Shown piece by piece: positions 46,808-57,877 of a stretch of 64,000 nucleotides of DNA (its first letter is position 1; each line of letters opens with the position of its first letter). Both the position numbers and the translations under genes were made by a program. The notes below the pieces were generated by a model that was not told where the DNA came from, searched no databases, and saw only the letters and a program-made list of their open reading frames with translations. Origin of the DNA: Neobacillus mesonae. Its GTDB lineage: Bacteria > Bacillota > Bacilli > Bacillales > Cytobacillaceae. The stretch is taken from contig NZ_JAMBNQ010000008.1 of assembly GCF_023715155.1 (NCBI RefSeq), forward strand, positions 86,700 to 150,699. The letters run 5' to 3'.

Positions 46808-47338
46808 ATGAGGTTCACAGGAAAAGCCAAGACTCGCTTTTGTTTCGCCGTGTTTTCTGTTATTCTGCTTAATTTAGCAATGACTTTAGATGGTTTTGCT
46901 ATATCAGCAGAGACCAAGAAAGCGACGGAACCTCTGCATATTAAAGTGATTTTAGAACGAGTCTATCTAGACGGGGAAGTCAGTCAGGAAATTGTTCATG
47001 AGCAATGCTGGTCGATGGAAAATTTTTGGGCAAAATATGATTCTTGGACATTGAAGCATAGAGAAGAGTCTACAATGGTATTTTCAAAACAAATGGACGA
47101 TATCTCACCCTTGTTAAAAGCAAATGGCTATTTTGGTATTACTGAAGATGGTGTATTGACCATTTTCAATGGACGGCCTGGCAGTTCAAAGATTATACAA
47201 TCATTTTTTCAAATAGATATGAAAAAGCTGGAAAGTCATAAGCAGGAACAATTGCTTCAAGGAATCCCTATAAAAACAAAGGATCATTATGTGAAGGTGC
47301 TGGAAACCTTTAAACATTATTCGGTGACAAAAGAATAG
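46808..47338 (+). CDS. bofC: BofC, forespore checkpoint regulator
   Basis: Inhibits SpoIVB-dependent activation of SpoIVFB so that pro-sigma-K is processed on time. ATG 46808 follows AGAGGTGA. The protein has 176 residues with a signal peptide (about 1-35) and an exported domain (LHIKVILERVYLDGEVSQE; FGITEDGVLTIFNGRPG). The target, spoIVFA-FB, is also in this window. A sigma-G or sigma-F type promoter is expected but I could not assign it. Confidence 0.9.
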   Translation: MRFTGKAKTRFCFAVFSVILLNLAMTLDGFAISAETKKATEPLHIKVILERVYLDGEVSQEIVHEQCWSMENFWAKYDSWTLKHREESTMVFSKQMDDISPLLKANGYFGITEDGVLTIFNGRPGSSKIIQSFFQIDMKKLESHKQEQLLQGIPIKTKDHYVKVLETFKHYSVTKE

Positions 47339-47348
47339 AATTTTTATT

Positions 47349-47388
47349 AATCAGACTGGTGTGGTGAAATCAGCCTGATTTTTTTTTT
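47349..47388 (+). terminator. Terminator after bofC
   Basis: AATCAGACTG pairs with CAGCCTGATT with one mismatch, followed by nine T. Confidence 0.78.
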
Positions 47389-47503
47389 GAAATTGTCATG
47401 GAGCGCTATTTTCTTCAACACTACTTTAAAAATATGATAGAATGAAATACAGTGCTGTTTTTCATGTACAACAGTGTCAATAGACTAGGGGAGAGAAGCT
47501 TTA

Positions 47504-48115
47504 GTGTTTGAATTTATTAAAGGAACCGTTCATTTCGTAGGACCGGAGTATATTGTGATTGAAAACAACGGAATAGGTTTTCAAATTCTGACGCCGAATC
47601 CGTTTATATATGCCGGTAAAATGGAAACAATGGTAACGGTTTATACGTATCATTATGTTCGTGAGGATGTAATGGCTTTATATGGCTTCGAAACTAGAGA
47701 AGAGAAAAGGCTGTTTACCAAATTATTAAATGTTTCGGGGATTGGCCCAAAAGGGGCACTTGCTATTCTAGCTTCCGGAGAAGTAGGTCAGGTTGTGAAT
47801 GCAATTGAAAATGAGGATGAGAAGTTTCTTATTAAATTTCCAGGTGTCGGCAAGAAAACAGCCCGCCAAATGATACTTGATTTAAAAGGGAAACTTCAGG
47901 ATATTGTCCCAGACTTTTTTCCAAATTTATTTAATGCAGATGAGCTTCCATTACATACAGAAGCATCCAGCAATGCCTTTGAGGAAGCCGTGCTTGCTTT
48001 AAAAGCATTAGGCTATTCAGAAAGAGAAATAAAGAAAGTTTCACCTGAATTACAAAAGGAACAACTGTCAACAGACCAATATATTAAAAAAGCATTACAA
48101 AAGCTTTTAAAATAG
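47504..48115 (+). CDS. ruvA: Holliday junction helicase subunit RuvA
   Basis: Binds four-way junctions and loads RuvB. The protein has 203 residues. An N-terminal OB fold (1-63) precedes two helix-hairpin-helix motifs ([28 protein letters not shown]) and a C-terminal RuvB-binding domain (about 150-203). GTG 47504. ruvB follows by ten bases. I see no clear LexA site upstream. Confidence 0.96.
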   Translation: MFEFIKGTVHFVGPEYIVIENNGIGFQILTPNPFIYAGKMETMVTVYTYHYVREDVMALYGFETREEKRLFTKLLNVSGIGPKGALAILASGEVGQVVNAIENEDEKFLIKFPGVGKKTARQMILDLKGKLQDIVPDFFPNLFNADELPLHTEASSNAFEEAVLALKALGYSEREIKKVSPELQKEQLSTDQYIKKALQKLLK

Positions 48116-48125
48116 GTGATGATGT

Positions 48126-49127
48126 ATGGAAGAGCGGATCATTTCCAGTGAAGTAGATGAGAGTGAAGTTAGTTTTGAACAAAGCCTTCGGCCGCAAACC
48201 TTACAACAATATATCGGACAAGATCAGGTCCGGGAAAACTTAGAAATCTTTATAACTGCTGCTAAGCAAAGAGGAGAAACACTGGATCATGTGCTGCTGT
48301 ACGGGCCGCCTGGTTTGGGGAAGACTACGCTCGCCATGATAATTGCCAATGAAATGGGTGTAAACATCAGGACGACTTCTGGACCGGCCATCGAAAGACC
48401 TGGTGATTTGGCGGCAATTCTCACAGCGCTTGAACCTGGGGATGTCCTCTTTATAGATGAAATTCATCGGCTTTCGCGGTCAATTGAAGAAGTTTTGTAC
48501 CCGGCAATGGAGGATTTTTGCCTCGATATTGTTATTGGGAAAGGTCCTAGTGCAAGGTCTATCCGTCTTGATTTGCCGCCATTTACCCTTGTAGGGGCAA
48601 CTACGAGGGCAGGTTCTTTATCAGCCCCATTAAGAGACCGATTTGGTGTTTTATCCCGGCTCGAGTATTATAAAGAGGATCATCTGACAAGTATCGTTAT
48701 ACGGACTGCAGAGTTGTTTGAGACAAATATTGATAAGCAGTCAGCGGCTGAAATTGCCAGAAGAGCGAGAGGGACACCGAGAATTGCCAATCGTCTTTTA
48801 AGGAGGGTCAGAGACTTTGCACAGGTAAAGGGGAATGGAGAAATCCATCTTCCGCTTGCCAAGGAAGCTCTTGAGCTTCTACAGGTAGACAGGCTTGGGT
48901 TAGACCATATTGACCATAAACTGTTAAAAGGAATTATCGAGAAATTCCGCGGCGGTCCGGTCGGACTTGATACAATTGCAGCGTCAATTGGTGAAGAAGC
49001 GGAAACAATTGAGGATGTATATGAGCCTTATTTATTGCAGATTGGATTTCTGCAGCGGACACCTCGGGGCAGAATGGTTACGGCTGAGGTTTACCGCCAT
49101 TTCGGCATGGAGGTGCCATCTTCTTGA
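48126..49127 (+). CDS. ruvB: Holliday junction branch migration ATPase RuvB
   Basis: AAA+ motor of branch migration. The protein has 333 residues. Walker [15 protein letters not shown] (about 57-70), Walker [11 protein letters not shown], arginine region [17 protein letters not shown], and a winged-helix DNA-binding C-domain (about 255-333). It overlaps the next small gene by four bases. Confidence 0.97.
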   Translation: MEERIISSEVDESEVSFEQSLRPQTLQQYIGQDQVRENLEIFITAAKQRGETLDHVLLYGPPGLGKTTLAMIIANEMGVNIRTTSGPAIERPGDLAAILTALEPGDVLFIDEIHRLSRSIEEVLYPAMEDFCLDIVIGKGPSARSIRLDLPPFTLVGATTRAGSLSAPLRDRFGVLSRLEYYKEDHLTSIVIRTAELFETNIDKQSAAEIARRARGTPRIANRLLRRVRDFAQVKGNGEIHLPLAKEALELLQVDRLGLDHIDHKLLKGIIEKFRGGPVGLDTIAASIGEEAETIEDVYEPYLLQIGFLQRTPRGRMVTAEVYRHFGMEVPSS

Positions 49128-49330
49128 CAGGTTTATCAAAAACATTGATGATTATTGGTGCCGTAATTTTCTTCATTGGTTTATTGATGCCGTTTTTACA
49201 TTTTGGGAAACTTCCGGGGGATATTATCGTAAAGAAAGGGAATACTACATTTTATTTTCCGGTAGTAACTTCCATTGTTATAAGTATTGTACTGTCCCTG
49301 ATTTTTTATTTAATTGGGAGATTTCGTTAA
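49124..49330 (+). CDS. DUF2905-type small membrane protein
   Basis: A 68-residue protein with two membrane segments (about 7-27 and 46-65) around [19 protein letters not shown], the family motif. TTG 49124 overlaps the ruvB stop and follows GGAGGTG. This family often sits between ruvB and queA; function unknown. Confidence 0.88.
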   Translation: MTGLSKTLMIIGAVIFFIGLLMPFLHFGKLPGDIIVKKGNTTFYFPVVTSIVISIVLSLIFYLIGRFR

Positions 49331-49347
49331 AGTAAGGATGTTTGAAT

Positions 49348-50376
49348 ATGAAGTTAGATATGTTTGATTTTCATTTACCAGAAGAATTAATTGCTCAAGT
49401 TCCGTTAAAAAATCGTGCTGACAGCCGGTTGTTGGTATTAAATAAAGAAACAGGCGAAATCAAGCATGAAATTTTTAATCATATTACCGAATACTTGCGT
49501 GAAGGTGACTGCCTCGTCTTAAATGATACGAAGGTACTGCCCGCACGCCTCTTTGGCATTAAACCTGATACAGGTGCCAAGATTGAAGTGCTGTTGTTAA
49601 AACAGGTCGAAGGGGACGAGTGGGAAACATTGGTGAAGCCGGCAAAACGTGTCAAAAAAGGCACTGTCATTGAATTTGGCGATGGAAGACTTACCGCTGT
49701 CTGTACAGGGGAAGCTGAACATGGCGGCCGGACTTTTCATTTTAAATATGAAGGGATTTTTTACGAAATTCTTGATCAATTAGGTCAGATGCCGCTTCCT
49801 CCATATATTAAGGAACAGCTTGAGGACCAAGATAGATACCAAACAGTTTATGCAAAAGAACCTGGTTCAGCGGCTGCACCTACAGCAGGTCTTCATTTTA
49901 CCGAAGAATTACTGCAGGAAATCGCGGGTAAGGGTGTCCACATTGCCTTTATTACGCTTCATGTCGGCCTTGGGACGTTTAGACCGGTAAGTTCAGATGA
50001 TATTGAAGGTCATGATATGCATGCTGAGTTTTATATAATGAACGAAGCTACTGCTGATCTGCTGAATAAAGTAAGAAGTAATGGAGGCAGAATTATTACT
50101 GTTGGAACAACCTCAACTAGAACGTTAGAGACAATTGCATCGGCTAATAACGGTCATTTTAAAGCAAGCAGCGGTTGGACAGATATTTTTATTTACCCTG
50201 GTTATGAATTTAAAGGAATTGACGGGTTAATTACGAACTTCCATTTGCCAAAATCGACCTTGATTATGCTTGTTAGTGCCTTGGCCGGCAGAGAGCATAT
50301 TTTGCATGCTTACAATACAGCAGTTGAAGAGAAATATCGTTTCTTCAGCTTTGGCGATGCGATGTTCATCGTTTAG
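49348..50376 (+). CDS. queA: S-adenosylmethionine:tRNA ribosyltransferase-isomerase
   Basis: Adds the cyclopentene ring precursor to preQ1-tRNA, making epoxyqueuosine. ATG 49348 is preferred, about nine bases after AAGGA; an in-frame TTG at 49342 is too close. The protein has 342 residues. [21 protein letters not shown]-like core, [13 protein letters not shown] and [12 protein letters not shown] are QueA signatures. tgt follows. Confidence 0.96.
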   Translation: MKLDMFDFHLPEELIAQVPLKNRADSRLLVLNKETGEIKHEIFNHITEYLREGDCLVLNDTKVLPARLFGIKPDTGAKIEVLLLKQVEGDEWETLVKPAKRVKKGTVIEFGDGRLTAVCTGEAEHGGRTFHFKYEGIFYEILDQLGQMPLPPYIKEQLEDQDRYQTVYAKEPGSAAAPTAGLHFTEELLQEIAGKGVHIAFITLHVGLGTFRPVSSDDIEGHDMHAEFYIMNEATADLLNKVRSNGGRIITVGTTSTRTLETIASANNGHFKASSGWTDIFIYPGYEFKGIDGLITNFHLPKSTLIMLVSALAGREHILHAYNTAVEEKYRFFSFGDAMFIV

Positions 50377-50381
50377 ATTAG

Positions 50382-51536
<1,155 letters not shown>

Positions 51537-51566
51537 TAGATGTCATTTTGAAAGGAGGGGAATAGT

Positions 51567-51848
51567 ATGTCAGGAGGAATTGGTACATTTATACCGTTAA
51601 TTTTAATGTTTGTGTTGTTTTATTTCTTGTTAATCCGACCACAGCAAAAACGTCAAAAATCAGTGCAGCAAATGCAGAGCAGTTTATCGAAGGGTGATAA
51701 AATTGTCACGATTGGCGGACTGCATGGGATTATTGATTCAATCGACGAAAGCAAGGTTGTAATTAAATGTGGAGATGGCAGCCGTCTTACATATGATCGC
51801 AACTCGGTTCGTGAGGTAGTAGAATCAGCGAAGGAAGCACAAGTTTAA
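51567..51848 (+). CDS. yajC: Preprotein translocase accessory subunit YajC
   Basis: A 93-residue bitopic protein, part of the SecDF-YajC holo-translocon. One membrane segment (about 5-25) and FYFLLIRPQQKRQKS, then a cytoplasmic SH3-like part (GDKIVTIGGLHGIIDSID). ATG follows AAAGGAGGGG. secDF lies about 3.6 kb downstream. Confidence 0.95.
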   Translation: MSGGIGTFIPLILMFVLFYFLLIRPQQKRQKSVQQMQSSLSKGDKIVTIGGLHGIIDSIDESKVVIKCGDGSRLTYDRNSVREVVESAKEAQV

Positions 51849-51854
51849 ATTGAT

Positions 51855-51896
51855 GAAAAAAAGGAAGCCGATTTAACGATTCGGCTTCCTTTTTTC
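51855..51896. terminator. Bidirectional terminator between yajC and the TIGR04086-type gene
   Basis: AAAAAAGGAAGCCGA pairs with TCGGCTTCCTTTTTT, with A-runs and T-runs on the two sides. It serves yajC (plus) and the convergent gene (minus). Confidence 0.93.
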
Positions 51897-52281
51897 ATGC
51901 TCTAGAATTATTGGTAGCAATATTAACTCCAAGAATACCGCCCATCATTGCGATTAGTGTATAACAGGTGTGGTAAACAAATTGTTCCATATCAAATAGA
52001 CGATCATACCCTAAGAATTGGAATAAGAAAACAATGAGCGAGTATATAAGCCCTGTCACACCGCCAATTAACCAGCCTTTTTCCTTTCTTTTCCCCCCAG
52101 ACAAAAAGCCTCCTCCAAATAATGCTATAAATGAAATAGCTGTAACAATGTATTGTAGAGATGTTTCACCGGCGGATGTAAATCTCATGAGTAAGGAAAT
52201 GATAAGGCTGCAAATAGCTGCAAATGCAAAAATAAAGATTAAACCGTACAGGATTGCTGTACCAAAGCTTTTTGACTCGAT
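51895..52281 (-). CDS. TIGR04086-type membrane protein (YrzE-like) with apparent ATC start
   Basis: A 128-residue protein with four membrane segments. The first visible ATG (52188) falls inside the second half of the first segment. Upstream, in the same frame, the protein continues as (M)ESKSFGTAILYGLIFIFAF, with no ATG, GTG or TTG before the stop at 52318. AAGGGGGAGA lies eight bases ahead of ATC at 52281, so ATC is the likely start. FTSAGETSLQYI and FGGGFLSGGKRKEKGWL match the family. Position next to yajC matches yrzE of B. subtilis. Confidence 0.72.
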   Translation of the reverse strand: MESKSFGTAILYGLIFIFAFAAICSLIISLLMRFTSAGETSLQYIVTAISFIALFGGGFLSGGKRKEKGWLIGGVTGLIYSLIVFLFQFLGYDRLFDMEQFVYHTCYTLIAMMGGILGVNIATNNSRA

Positions 52282-52534
52282 TTTTCTCTCCCCCTTAAGC
52301 CATCTGGCTGTATGTTTTCATCTGTTTGTGAAATTGAAAAGTGGATTCTTTCCTAGTACAAGCATATTCATCAATGTTTGAAAGTAGAATTAAATTTTTT
52401 TCGCAGAAACTGTAGTCTGTACAGCTATCTTCTCATGCATGTGATTTTCTTCTAATTGGGATTTTATTCCGATTATGATTTTAGCAGGAATGATAACAAT
52501 AAGAGTTGTAATGTGTTGAAAGGAGAGGCTAAAC

Positions 52535-53206
52535 GTGGTAGTTTATTTGAATATTATTATTAGAACCATCTTTTTATATATCGTATTACTTTCGATATTC
52601 AGATTTATGGGAAAGCGGGAAATTGGTGAGCTAAGTGTTTTGGATTTAGTAGTCTTTATCATGATTGGTGAAATGGCTGTCATTGCCATTGAAGATACAA
52701 AGGACCCTCTTCTCCATACTGTTATTCCAATGGTTCTATTAATGGGGATTCAAATCACGCTCGCTTTTCTTTCATTAAAAAGTAAAAAATTCCGCGATAT
52801 TATCGATGGAAAGCCCACAATTATTATCAACCGCGGCAAAGTGGATGAGGAAGCAATGAGAAGTCATCGTTATAATTTTGATGACTTGATGATGCAATTG
52901 CGTGAAAAAGATGTAAGAAGCATTCAGGACGTAGAATTTGCCATTCTAGAGACATCTGGTAAATTATCTGTGATAAAAAAAATCGAAGATCCCAAAAAGC
53001 CAAAAAATCCAAAAGAAAATGGCGATATTACGATTCCATTGATTATGGATGGTTCAATAAGGGAAGAAGGGTTAAGTAAAATTAATAAAACAAATCTATG
53101 GCTTCGTCAGGAAATGAAAAAAAAAGGGTACCGTGATATAAAAAAAATTTCGTTTTGCAGTTATGAAAACGGGAAATTTTTTATTGACTTAATGGATAAT
53201 GAATGA
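52535..53206 (+). CDS. DUF421/YetF-type membrane protein (YrbG-like)
   Basis: A 223-residue protein with three N-terminal membrane segments (1-85) and a cytoplasmic double domain (DIIDGKPTIIINRGKV; LMMQLREKDVRSIQDVEFAILE). This family lies here in B. subtilis (yrbG). Members take part in spore germination or membrane stress in some species; exact role unknown. GTG 52535 follows AAAGGAGAGG. Confidence 0.88.
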   Translation: MVVYLNIIIRTIFLYIVLLSIFRFMGKREIGELSVLDLVVFIMIGEMAVIAIEDTKDPLLHTVIPMVLLMGIQITLAFLSLKSKKFRDIIDGKPTIIINRGKVDEEAMRSHRYNFDDLMMQLREKDVRSIQDVEFAILETSGKLSVIKKIEDPKKPKNPKENGDITIPLIMDGSIREEGLSKINKTNLWLRQEMKKKGYRDIKKISFCSYENGKFFIDLMDNE

Positions 53207-53211
53207 AAAAG

Positions 53212-53245
53212 AAGACACGCCTCAAAAAGCGTGTCCAGTTTTAGC
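53212..53245. terminator. Hairpin between the convergent DUF421 gene and spoVB
   Basis: GACACGC pairs with GCGTGTC across an eight-base loop, followed by CAGTTTTA. Confidence 0.5.
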
Positions 53246-53335
53246 GCCCAGCGGCAGCATGATGGCTTTGGCTTACTCTCTGAATAAGGAAATAACTCTG
53301 TTTATTTCATTTGTCTTAAACGGGCGCTTCATTTT

Positions 53336-54889
53336 TTACCTTACAGTGAAAAATCTTCCTATCCACGGAATTCTCGTAATGTCATCCTTTTTTATCAAGC
53401 CTAAGGCGACAAGAAGTATGGTGTATGAAAGAGTCATGGCAGTCAGAGAAATGAGAAATCTTATGATCAGCAGTTCATTAATTAGGAAATGACTGATCAT
53501 CCAGTATCCGGTTCCCCCCGAAACAATCATGACCAAAAATCCCTTCAAGTAATCCCGTACATAAAAAGAAAATGAAACTTGTTTCATAACCGTGGCTAGA
53601 TGGAGAAACGTAACGAGCACAAAACCGACAATAATTCCTAACGCGGCGCCATTAATCCCAAACGACGGCAGGGAAGCTAGTACAAAAATAACCGCTGTTT
53701 TTACCACTGCCCCAATCAAGCTGTTAATCATTGCCGCTCTGGCAAGATTCAAAGCCTGAAGAACGGCCTGCAGGGGGCCTTGAAAATAATAAATAATAAA
53801 GAATGGTGCCATCATACGGACTAAATAGGACCCTTTGGTTGAGCCATACATGAGCTCCATAAGCGGATCTGCCAATACATAAAGGACGATAACTGCTAAT
53901 CCTCCAGACAAAAACACAAACCGTAATGCCTGCTCCAGGCGATATTCTATTAATTTATAGTTTTTTCGTGAATTTGCTTCACTTATTGCCGGAACCAATG
54001 CAGTTGCCAAAGAAAAGGTAACAAAGGACGGAAGCATTAAAAGCGGCATGGCATAACCCGTTAATGCCCCATATTGTTTCGTTGCATCAATAGCAAGAAC
54101 ACCTGCGATGGCTAAACTATGGGCAACCACAATCGGTTCGAAAAACCAGGCAACTGAACCAATCATTCTGCTTCCTGTTGTTGGCAGGGCGATTTCCATC
54201 AAATCCTTAAATGTTTTCTTTCCAGAATGAATAAATTTGAAAAAGTTTCTCCTTAGTTTAAAACGCTTCTTAAATTTAAAGGTTGTCACCAAATAAATCA
54301 GTGAGACTAATTCACCCAGTACAGAGGCAGCCATGGCAGCAGCTGCTGCATATTCGACTCCATAAGGAAGAAAGGTTTTTGTCATGACAGCAATAAGAGT
54401 GATTCGAACCACTTGTTCTAAAATTTGTGAGGCGGCGGAAGGCTGCATGTTTTGTCTTCCTTGAAAGTAACCGCGCAAGACGGAAGAAACAGCAATAATC
54501 GGAATCGCGGGTGTGATGGCAATTAAAGGATAAAACGTTCTCTGATCAGTGAACATTGTTGATGAAAGCAATGGTGCAAGTAAAATTAATGCTGGTGTAA
54601 TAATAATCGATAAGGATATCGTAATCGCAAGTGATACGACGAGAATCTTTTTTATTTCAGCATAATTACCTTTAGCCTCAGCTTCCGCCACATTTTTTGA
54701 TATGGCAACAGGCAGACCCAGCTGAACAAGTGTCACAACAAGGATAAATGTGGGGTAAGCCATCATATATAAACCGACGCCTTCTTCGCCAATGCTGCGT
54801 GCCAAGACAATTCGATAGATAAAACCAAGGACCCTTGTCACGAAACCTGCAGCCAGCAGAATAAAAGTCCCTTTAAGAAACTTCGACAT
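53336..54889 (-). CDS. spoVB: Stage V sporulation protein B, lipid-flippase family
   Basis: Multi-pass protein (517 residues, about 14 segments) of the MOP superfamily, needed for spore cortex synthesis; a flippase for cortex precursors is the usual model. Visible family parts: AGFVTRVLGFIYRIVLARSI at the N-terminus, and GALTGYAMPLLMLPSFVTFS in the middle. ATG 54889 (minus) follows AGAAGGTGGG. It is convergent with the DUF421 gene and divergent from the comN-like gene. Confidence 0.93.
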   Translation of the reverse strand: MSKFLKGTFILLAAGFVTRVLGFIYRIVLARSIGEEGVGLYMMAYPTFILVVTLVQLGLPVAISKNVAEAEAKGNYAEIKKILVVSLAITISLSIIITPALILLAPLLSSTMFTDQRTFYPLIAITPAIPIIAVSSVLRGYFQGRQNMQPSAASQILEQVVRITLIAVMTKTFLPYGVEYAAAAAMAASVLGELVSLIYLVTTFKFKKRFKLRRNFFKFIHSGKKTFKDLMEIALPTTGSRMIGSVAWFFEPIVVAHSLAIAGVLAIDATKQYGALTGYAMPLLMLPSFVTFSLATALVPAISEANSRKNYKLIEYRLEQALRFVFLSGGLAVIVLYVLADPLMELMYGSTKGSYLVRMMAPFFIIYYFQGPLQAVLQALNLARAAMINSLIGAVVKTAVIFVLASLPSFGINGAALGIIVGFVLVTFLHLATVMKQVSFSFYVRDYLKGFLVMIVSGGTGYWMISHFLINELLIIRFLISLTAMTLSYTILLVALGLIKKDDITRIPWIGRFFTVR

Positions 54890-55015
54890 TCAACTTCCCA
54901 CCTTCTCAAAAAAGAAGAATTCATATACAATTAACTATATGCACTATAGTGGACAAAGCATGACAAGTTAGACAGGAAACTTTAAAGAGGTTTAAATACA
55001 GGAGGAGGCAGTTGT

Positions 55016-55312
55016 ATGGAAAACGGCCATGCATATGATCATTTTCGTTCTGAAGTACATCCAGCATTGGTTAGTAAGTTGGAAGAGTTTCATGTGCTTG
55101 GATATGATTCTGTTTCAGAAAATGAATTATGGAAATTTTTAACGAGAAAAAAGTGGAAAAAAACAAAGGGAGATATTCATATTTATGAAATTATTGAGGA
55201 TGTACTTGCAGTAAAGGTCAGTGATTTTATTAGCTTTACGACTATTGAGTCCTATAAAACGGCTGAATTCTCACTGGATGATGAAAATGAATTAAAAGAG
55301 TTATTAAAATAA
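55016..55312 (+). CDS. comN: ComN-like post-transcriptional regulator (YrzD)
   Basis: A 98-residue cytoplasmic protein that matches the ComN family (FRSEVHPALVSKLEEFHVLG; WKFLTRKKWKK; DVLAVKVSDFISFTTIE). In B. subtilis ComN acts on comE mRNA and localises with DivIVA at the septum and poles. ATG 55016 follows AGGAGG. It lies just before secDF as in B. subtilis. Whether it acts on the competence genes of this organism is not known. Confidence 0.85.
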   Translation: MENGHAYDHFRSEVHPALVSKLEEFHVLGYDSVSENELWKFLTRKKWKKTKGDIHIYEIIEDVLAVKVSDFISFTTIESYKTAEFSLDDENELKELLK

Positions 55313-55394
55313 ACTGCAAAAAATGAAACAAGTATACTAAACTTTGTTGATGGTCTTAGAGAAAACGCCAATCGGCGGTTTCACGATTCAGAAA

Positions 55395-55423
55395 TTGACA
55401 CTCACATATACTTATTCCATAAT
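55395..55423 (+). promoter_or_regulatory. Promoter of secDF
   Basis: TTGACA at 55395-55400, a 17-base spacer and CATAAT at 55418-55423, 70 bases before the secDF start. Confidence 0.55.
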
Positions 55424-55496
55424 GATAACAGTGATTTTTGTATTGGTTTGAACTGTTCTGTGCATTGTACAGGCACTAAGGAGGAAGTTATACATA

Positions 55497-57764
55497 ATGG
55501 TAAAGCGCAGTAGAATTGTTGCCTTCTTTTTACTTGTTCTGCTTATTGGCAGCACTATGGGGGTAACGGCAAAGGACATTTTACACAATATTAAACTTGG
55601 TTTGGACCTGCAAGGCGGTTTTGAAGTCTTATATGAAGTCCACCCGGCTAAAAAGGGCCAAAAGATTGATAAAGAGGTGCTGGCAAGTACAGCAGAAGCC
55701 CTGGATAAACGGATTAATGTCCTTGGGGTAAGTGAACCAAGCATTCAAATTGAAGGTACTAACAGGATTCGTGTTCAGCTTGCAGGAGTAAAAGATCAAA
55801 ATAAAGCCCGGGAAATTTTATCTACTCAAGCCAATCTTACGTTTAGAGATGTCAATGATAAACTGATGATGGATGGCTCAGATTTGAAACAAGGCGGGGC
55901 AAAACAGACCTTTGATGAACAAGGCAAGCCGAGTGTTTCGTTGACATTAAAAAGTGCCGACAAGTTTGCCAAAGTAACAAAAGAAATTTCAAGCAAGCCA
56001 TACGGAACAAATCTTCTGGTTATCTGGCTTGATTTTGAAGAAGGAAAAGACTCATTTAAAAATGAGTCAGCTAAGAAAGAACCAAAATATTTATCTGCTC
56101 CAACCGTAAATCAAGTTTTTAACCAAAATACTGTTTCCATTGTCGGTAATTTTACGGTGGAAGAGGCACAAGAATTGTCTTCACTGTTAAATGCAGGATC
56201 ATTACCAGTAAAGCTTAAAGAAGTATATTCCTCTTCTGTAGGCGCCCAATTTGGTGAAAAAGCATTAAATGACACCGTTTATGCCGGAATAATCGGTATT
56301 GCGCTTATTTATTTATTCATGCTTTTCTATTACCGTTTTCCAGGTTTCATTGCCTGCATAAGTTTAAGTATTTATATTTATTTAATCCTGCTAATCTTTG
56401 ATTGGATGAATGGAGTACTGACGCTTCCGGGTATAGCCGCGATTATCCTTGGGGTCGGAATGGCGGTTGATGCGAATATCATCACCTATGAACGGATAAA
56501 GGAAGAACTCAAGGTGGGAAAATCGATTAAGTCTGCCTTCCAAGCGGGGGAGAAAAATGCATTTACCTCCATCCTTGATTCAAACCTGACGACGATACTA
56601 ACAGCTGGGGTTTTATTTTTCTATGGGAATAGCTCTGTTAAAGGGTTTGCAACGATGTTAATCATTAGCATTCTGATGAGCTTCTTAACGGCTGTTTATG
56701 GTTCACGTCTAATGCTCGGTCTATGGGTGCACAGCGGAATCTTTAAAAAGAAACCAAGCTGGTTTGGCGTTAAGAAGTCTGATATCCATGATTTGAAAGA
56801 AAATGTGGATACATTAGATTTACCTACACGGTTTGATAAGCTTGATTTCGCTAATAATCGTAAAAAGTTTTTTTCTATTTCGGGGATCCTGCTTCTTGCA
56901 GGCCTAATCATTCTGATTGTCATGCGGTTGAATTTATCCATTGATTTTTCAAATGGAACGCGTGTAGAAGTAATGTCTAATACTCCGTTAACAAATGAAG
57001 TGGTTACCAAAGCTTTCAACAAACAAGGTTTAGAAACAGATGATATTGTGATATCTGGTGATAAAAATCAAAGAGCTGTTGCCCGCCTTGTTACAGTGCT
57101 TTCAAAGGATCAAGTTGCCAAATTAAAAACTGACTTCAAAGCTGAATTTGGTACTGAACCAAGTGTTAGCACGGTTTCACCAACCGTAGGGAAGGAATTG
57201 GCGAAAAATGCAGTTATTGCTTTGATTATTGCATCTATTGGGATTATCATTTATGTCAGTATTCGTTTTGAGTTATCAATGGCAATTGCAGCGATTGCCT
57301 CACTTCTGCATGATGCCTTCTTTATGGTAGCGTTTTTCAGCATTACAAGGCTTGAAGTGGATTTAACATTTATTGCTGCTGTGTTGACGATTATTGGATA
57401 TTCAATTAACGATACAATCGTTACCTTTGACCGGATGCGTGAAAATATGCATAAGAAGAAGCGGCTTAAAACACCGGCTGATATTGCAGAAGTATTAAAT
57501 GTAAGTATTCGTCAAACATTAACACGTTCACTAAATACGGTCCTTACCGTTTTGGTTACTGTTATAGTACTAATTATCTTTGGCAGCGAGTCTATCCGTA
57601 ATTTCTCGATTGCATTATTTGTCGGTTTAATGGCTGGGGTATACTCTTCCATCTGTATTGCCGGCCCGTTATGGTATATTTTGAAAGTGCGTGAACTTAA
57701 GAAAAAGGGTGTTATTAAAACGGTAAAGGAAAAGAAAAAATATTCCGATCAGCCGCAAGTTTAA
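55497..57764 (+). CDS. secDF: Fused protein translocase subunit SecDF
   Basis: Proton-driven assistant of Sec export, with SecD and SecF fused as in Bacillus. The protein has 755 residues and 12 membrane segments. The SecD part (1-430) has GLDLQGGFEVLYEV and GVGMAVDANIITYERIKEE; the SecF part (about 450-755) has MRLNLSIDFSNGTRVEV and IGYSINDTIVTFDRMREN. ATG 55497 follows AAGGAGG. Confidence 0.97.
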   Translation: MVKRSRIVAFFLLVLLIGSTMGVTAKDILHNIKLGLDLQGGFEVLYEVHPAKKGQKIDKEVLASTAEALDKRINVLGVSEPSIQIEGTNRIRVQLAGVKDQNKAREILSTQANLTFRDVNDKLMMDGSDLKQGGAKQTFDEQGKPSVSLTLKSADKFAKVTKEISSKPYGTNLLVIWLDFEEGKDSFKNESAKKEPKYLSAPTVNQVFNQNTVSIVGNFTVEEAQELSSLLNAGSLPVKLKEVYSSSVGAQFGEKALNDTVYAGIIGIALIYLFMLFYYRFPGFIACISLSIYIYLILLIFDWMNGVLTLPGIAAIILGVGMAVDANIITYERIKEELKVGKSIKSAFQAGEKNAFTSILDSNLTTILTAGVLFFYGNSSVKGFATMLIISILMSFLTAVYGSRLMLGLWVHSGIFKKKPSWFGVKKSDIHDLKENVDTLDLPTRFDKLDFANNRKKFFSISGILLLAGLIILIVMRLNLSIDFSNGTRVEVMSNTPLTNEVVTKAFNKQGLETDDIVISGDKNQRAVARLVTVLSKDQVAKLKTDFKAEFGTEPSVSTVSPTVGKELAKNAVIALIIASIGIIIYVSIRFELSMAIAAIASLLHDAFFMVAFFSITRLEVDLTFIAAVLTIIGYSINDTIVTFDRMRENMHKKKRLKTPADIAEVLNVSIRQTLTRSLNTVLTVLVTVIVLIIFGSESIRNFSIALFVGLMAGVYSSICIAGPLWYILKVRELKKKGVIKTVKEKKKYSDQPQV

Positions 57765-57772
57765 TATTCATT

Positions 57773-57808
57773 GTAAAACCGCAGCGACCTCTGCGGTTTT
57801 ACTTTTTC
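57773..57808 (+). terminator. Terminator after secDF
   Basis: A perfect 12-base stem (GTAAAACCGCAG with CTGCGGTTTTAC) with a six-base loop, followed by TTTTTC. Confidence 0.93.
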
Positions 57809-57820
57809 TATTTCCAGTGA

Positions 57821-57849
57821 TTGAAAGGCCTGTTGCACTACTGTATAAT
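57821..57849 (+). promoter_or_regulatory. Promoter of recJ-apt
   Basis: TTGAAA at 57821-57826, a 17-base spacer and a consensus TATAAT at 57844-57849. Confidence 0.8.
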
Positions 57850-57877
57850 AAGGAAGTCTGAGAGGTGAACGTGAACA

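Noticed and set aside
47390..47503. LexA operator before ruvA
   Set aside because: No sequence close to the Bacillus LexA consensus was found.
53199..53492. A 97-codon frame overlapping the end of spoVB
   Set aside because: It is antisense to spoVB codons, has no ribosome binding site and no family match that I recognise.
54934..54960. Sigma-E promoter of spoVB on the minus strand
   Set aside because: CATATAGT fits a -10, but no ATA is found 16-18 bases upstream.
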